Assembly: GCA_002407675.1 (NCBI GenBank)
Contig: DHNW01000016.1
Span: forward strand, 1-7,153
Direction: 5' to 3'
Length of the DNA stretch: 7,153 nt
DNA from: Ruminococcaceae bacterium UBA5406
Lineage (GTDB): Bacteria > Bacillota > Clostridia > Oscillospirales > Acutalibacteraceae
How positions within the stretch are numbered: position 1 is the stretch's first letter; each line of letters opens with the position of its first letter. The notes under the pieces were generated by a model. That model saw only the letters and a list, made by a program, of their open reading frames with translations, was not told the origin of the DNA and searched no databases. This document shows, piece by piece, positions 4,148-7,153 of this stretch. The translations under genes and the position numbers were made by a program.

Positions 4148-7089
4148 TGGAAACGCTGTTTCTGTCTATCCTGAACATGAGCCTTACGGCTAGCTTTGCG
4201 ATCCTGTTGGTTATGATTGCACGGATTCCTCTGAAAAAAGCACCGAAGACCATATCCTACGCTTTGTGGAGCGTTGTAGCCTTCCGGCTTGTCTGCCCCG
4301 TCTCGTTCGAGAGTATTTTTAGTTTGTTCCCATCCAAAACCACCCAAGTATCCCGGACCATTACGCACCGGCAGGCAATCATGGCAGTCAGCCGCACGGC
4401 AGCAAGTTCGGTTCCATCTGCCGCTCCCGCCCCGGCAATGACTCCTGCAGCATCCGATCCGACCCAAACGGTAATCCTTGTGTGCTCCTATCTTTGGGCT
4501 GCGGGTGTTGCCGCCATGCTGATTTACAGCATCGTTTCATCCATCATTCTGAAAAGGCAGCTTGAATCCGCGCAGCACAAGCGGTTCAACATTTATGAAA
4601 CCGATAATTTAAGGACTCCGTTTGTCTTCGGGATTTTGCACCCCAAAATTTATATTCCGGGCGGACTTGCGACGGAAGAAAAGAGCTATATCATTCGGCA
4701 CGAACAAGCGCATATCCACCGGTTGGATTATCTGGTAAAACCGGCTGCTTTTCTGATCCTGAGCGTCCACTGGTTCAATCCGCTGGTCTGGGCCGCTTTC
4801 ATCCTGATGGGAAACGACATGGAACTTTCCTGCGATGAAAAAGTCCTGCGGGAAATGGGAAACGGAATTAAAAAAGCCTATTCCTCTTCCCTCCTGTCGC
4901 TTTCTTCAGAAAGCCATATCCTAAATGGAAGCCCGCTGGCTTTTGGGGAAGGCAATGTGAAAAGCAGGATTAAAAACGTGCTGAATTATAAAAGGCCGGC
5001 GTTTTGGGTGATCGCCGTTGCTGTCCTGGCGGCCGTGTGCATTGGATTTGGGCTGACATGCAATCCCGTTTCGGGTTTCTCAAAAGCGGCTTCCTCAAAA
5101 TCCGACAATTTTGCAAAGGAAATTTATCAATACCGCACACCGTACTGCGGGGACAACAGCAAAGTGGCCAACATCGCTCAGCGGCTCCCCGTGCCTGAAA
5201 CACTGACCTATGACAGGATTGAGCTGACAACCAGGGAAAAACCATACTCAGTGGAAATTAAGTACCGGGCGGCACCGAAAACCATCAAATATTATAGCGA
5301 ATCACTTCACCGAATGCCCTTTGACCGGAACGCCGCCCTGATGTTTTCCCTTGTGGGAAATATGGAGAATATTACTTTTAAATTGGAATACACGCTGGAG
5401 GACGGAAAAACGCAGAAAGAATGTCCGCTTTCATACACGCGGCAGCAAGCAAACGATCTTTTGGAAGAGAACGTATGGGAAAGCTGCGGCACTCTGGACA
5501 GTTTTTCACAATTTTACGGAAAGCTGAATCAGACCCTTAAGAAAAAATATCAGGATTTGGAGGAAAAGGAGAAAACACAAAGCGCTTCAGCCTCCTCAGC
5601 TGAAAAAAGCAGTGATGTGAAAGAACTGAAACCTACCGTACCAAAGTGGTCGCCGGATCAGATAATCGGCACGGATATGGCGGAACTGGATTACGCTTCG
5701 GAACATACCATAATCTTCCACGGTTCCTTCGGCCTGTATGTCTATGACCTGGATTCCTCGAAAATCATACGGAGCCTGGACTTAAAACCGATTGGATGCA
5801 ATATGACGCAGGGCGACAGCTGCTGCATTGTCACCGTCAGCGAAAACGGCAACACGGTCTCTATGCATCCGTCGGATAAGAAGGAAATGTACGTTTACAC
5901 CGTTTCCAGCAATAAACTGGTCCAAACAGCTTATAAGGAGTCTCAGGACATGTTCAGTAATTTTGAACAACTGAGCAGAGCCGGAGCCGGAACGGGATGT
6001 TTCAGTGCAAATGCGGTTGAAATTCAAAGCAGCCCTGAATGTCAATATGGATATCTCTATACGTCCGATGATACGCTCGGTACGCTGGTATATCAATGCG
6101 GAAAGAAAACGTATCCGTTGTTTTCCATAGACGGTAAAACGGTCGTAACATCGGCGCCGGTTCCGACCGAAATTCAGGCCAGAATTTTTACTACAAAAGA
6201 AACCGATTTACTGAAAATTGGGAAAGCCGGGATCACCCATTTTTATTCCTGTTTCATGGGGAAAGACATCCCAAAAGCGGATCGAATCACTTCCTTTAAA
6301 ATTACGGATATTGATTTGGAATCCGGCGGTGAAAAAGAATTCTATGTGGGAATTTCTTATGATCTTACAACTTCCGGGGACTATTTTTTCAACTGCAACG
6401 GAACTTTTATCCCTTACGATAAAAACAACGACGGCAGCGGCGGCAAATGGCAAAGCTGTTTTGAAAAATATGATATACGCAGCCTTGGAAACAGCCGGTA
6501 TCAAATTATTCCGGAGGGAACCGAAGGAATCGGCGGGGACTTGGAGCCAAGGTACACAGACTTTGACGCCGCCAGCGGCAGGATAACGCTCGCAAACGGA
6601 AAACAGGCAACCATTCAGCTTCATACGGAAAATGCGAAAGAATTTGATGCAGCGTATGCAGGTGCTCCCGGCGGCGGGATCTATGATTTGAATTTTCAGG
6701 GTAATTATCAGATAAAGGTTCTAGATTCCGCAGAAAAAGTCCTTACGGAAACGGATTTTAAAACTGATGACGGCCAGCCTGCGAACTTTTCCGGAGAATT
6801 TTCACTTCAGTTCGATGATTATAATCGGGATGGAGACCCTGATTTTACCATTGGCCAGTGGTTTACAAGCACCAATTTCAACTACCAGATGTATACGGTT
6901 CTTCCGGACGGAAAAGTAAAACGGATTGACAGCGAAAGTATTCTCAATTTGAGTCACGATTTTTCCGTAAAATTCGAGAAAGACAAAAGCACTGGATTTT
7001 ACGCAAAAGTTTTTGATAATTCAAACGGAACAACAGAGCAAGTCCACTACAGCTGGAACGCAGCAAAAGACTGCTTTATGAAAGGATGA
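4144..7089 (+). CDS. M56-family membrane metalloprotease/sensor (BlaR1/MecR1-like) with long extracellular domain
   Basis: A 981-residue partner of the upstream repressor. Residues 1-305 are the M56 part: membrane helices at about 5-27, 36-56, 109-133, 197-222 and 285-304, the zinc-protease motif His186-Glu-x2-His190, and 'MELSCDEKVL' (226-235) with the probable third ligand Glu227. After the last helix comes a DUF4825-like region (about 322-450, 'YCGDNSKVANIAQRLPVP'). It is followed by a Lys/Glu/Ser linker (460-495), a second domain (500-665, 'HGSFGLYVYDL', beta-propeller-like by appearance), and a third (680-981) with Asp-rich loops at 759-764 and 891-900. No SxxK or KTG sensor motifs of BlaR1 are seen, so the ligand is unknown. 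GGAGGA (4135-4140) precedes two adjacent ATGs; 4147 has the better 6-base spacing, 4144 only 3. Either one overlaps the repressor's TGA. By family logic, signal binding outside activates the protease inside, which relieves repression. Confidence 0.92.
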   Translation: MMETLFLSILNMSLTASFAILLVMIARIPLKKAPKTISYALWSVVAFRLVCPVSFESIFSLFPSKTTQVSRTITHRQAIMAVSRTAASSVPSAAPAPAMTPAASDPTQTVILVCSYLWAAGVAAMLIYSIVSSIILKRQLESAQHKRFNIYETDNLRTPFVFGILHPKIYIPGGLATEEKSYIIRHEQAHIHRLDYLVKPAAFLILSVHWFNPLVWAAFILMGNDMELSCDEKVLREMGNGIKKAYSSSLLSLSSESHILNGSPLAFGEGNVKSRIKNVLNYKRPAFWVIAVAVLAAVCIGFGLTCNPVSGFSKAASSKSDNFAKEIYQYRTPYCGDNSKVANIAQRLPVPETLTYDRIELTTREKPYSVEIKYRAAPKTIKYYSESLHRMPFDRNAALMFSLVGNMENITFKLEYTLEDGKTQKECPLSYTRQQANDLLEENVWESCGTLDSFSQFYGKLNQTLKKKYQDLEEKEKTQSASASSAEKSSDVKELKPTVPKWSPDQIIGTDMAELDYASEHTIIFHGSFGLYVYDLDSSKIIRSLDLKPIGCNMTQGDSCCIVTVSENGNTVSMHPSDKKEMYVYTVSSNKLVQTAYKESQDMFSNFEQLSRAGAGTGCFSANAVEIQSSPECQYGYLYTSDDTLGTLVYQCGKKTYPLFSIDGKTVVTSAPVPTEIQARIFTTKETDLLKIGKAGITHFYSCFMGKDIPKADRITSFKITDIDLESGGEKEFYVGISYDLTTSGDYFFNCNGTFIPYDKNNDGSGGKWQSCFEKYDIRSLGNSRYQIIPEGTEGIGGDLEPRYTDFDAASGRITLANGKQATIQLHTENAKEFDAAYAGAPGGGIYDLNFQGNYQIKVLDSAEKVLTETDFKTDDGQPANFSGEFSLQFDDYNRDGDPDFTIGQWFTSTNFNYQMYTVLPDGKVKRIDSESILNLSHDFSVKFEKDKSTGFYAKVFDNSNGTTEQVHYSWNAAKDCFMKG

Positions 7090-7126
7090 AAAAACGAAAA
7101 CTTCATTCGGACAGCGCACAAGGGCG

Positions 7127-7150
7127 GCTGCAAAACTTTCGTTTTGCAGC
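7127..7150 (+). terminator. Stem-loop after the M56 gene, probably an incomplete terminator
   Basis: Perfect 10-bp arms GCTGCAAAAC (7127-7136) and GTTTTGCAGC (7141-7150) around a TTTC loop, 37 bases after the M56 stop codon. The upstream flank AGGGCG would extend the stem if its complement follows, but the window ends three bases later, so no T run can be seen. Its position fits the end of the repressor/M56 operon. Confidence 0.55.
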
Positions 7151-7153
7151 AGC

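Noticed and set aside
3997..4467. 156-residue - strand frame across the repressor/M56 junction
   Set aside because: The translation is Cys/Arg/Ser-rich with no domain, and it lies opposite two well-supported genes. It is a shadow frame.
6208..6624. Overlapping frames on both strands inside the 3' part of the M56 gene
   Set aside because: No ribosome binding site or domain was seen; both are shadows of the M56 frame.
4144..7089. BlaR1-type beta-lactam sensor and beta-lactam resistance role for the operon
   Set aside because: No SxxK, SxN or KTG set was found in the ectodomain and no beta-lactamase gene is in the window. Only the M56 and BlaI halves are shared with that system.

Overview
The window looks like chromosomal DNA from a low-to-mid GC Gram-positive bacterium, most likely an anaerobic Clostridia (Oscillospiraceae/Ruminococcaceae-like). 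The grounds are the GGAGG-type ribosome binding sites, use of TTG and GTG starts, the Firmicutes-style FeoB and sirtuin, a secreted YkwD-like CAP protein, and a BlaI/M56 pair whose membrane half closely resembles the long M56 proteins common in Clostridia. This placement is by eye; no marker gene such as rRNA is present.

Layout, left to right. (1) The C-terminal third of a ferrous iron transporter FeoB on the + strand, cut by the window edge (1-725). (2) Convergent to it, a SIR2-family NAD-dependent protein deacylase on the - strand (781-1503; a GTG start is preferred because it has a strong ribosome binding site). (3) Upstream of the sirtuin on the same strand, a secreted CAP-domain protein (1690-2664, -) with a cysteine-rich N-terminal region and a serine-rich linker. 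A strong intrinsic terminator (1621-1664) separates it from the sirtuin. Its promoter has a perfect TATAAT box flanked by two identical-consensus palindromes, TTACA-N4-TGTAA, whose centres are 21 bp apart. (4) Divergent to it, a Mn-type superoxide dismutase (2933-3616, +). (5) A two-gene + strand operon: a BlaI/MecI-family repressor (3782-4147, TTG start) overlapping a 981-residue M56 metalloprotease/sensor (4144-7089). An inverted repeat lies over the operon's probable -10 region. The window ends in a stem-loop that is probably the start of the operon's terminator.

How the genes work together. The BlaI/M56 pair is a self-contained signalling switch. The M56 protein is expected to sense something outside the cell through its long C-terminal domain and lead to loss of the repressor from DNA. 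It has no visible penicillin-binding sensor motifs, so the signal is probably not a beta-lactam bound in the BlaR1 manner. FeoB and SOD share an iron/oxygen theme but are not co-transcribed. Most of the window is ordinary core or accessory chromosome. The parts that deserve a second look are the paired operators at the CAP gene, the M56 sensor ectodomain, and the CxxC inserted near the metal site of the SOD.
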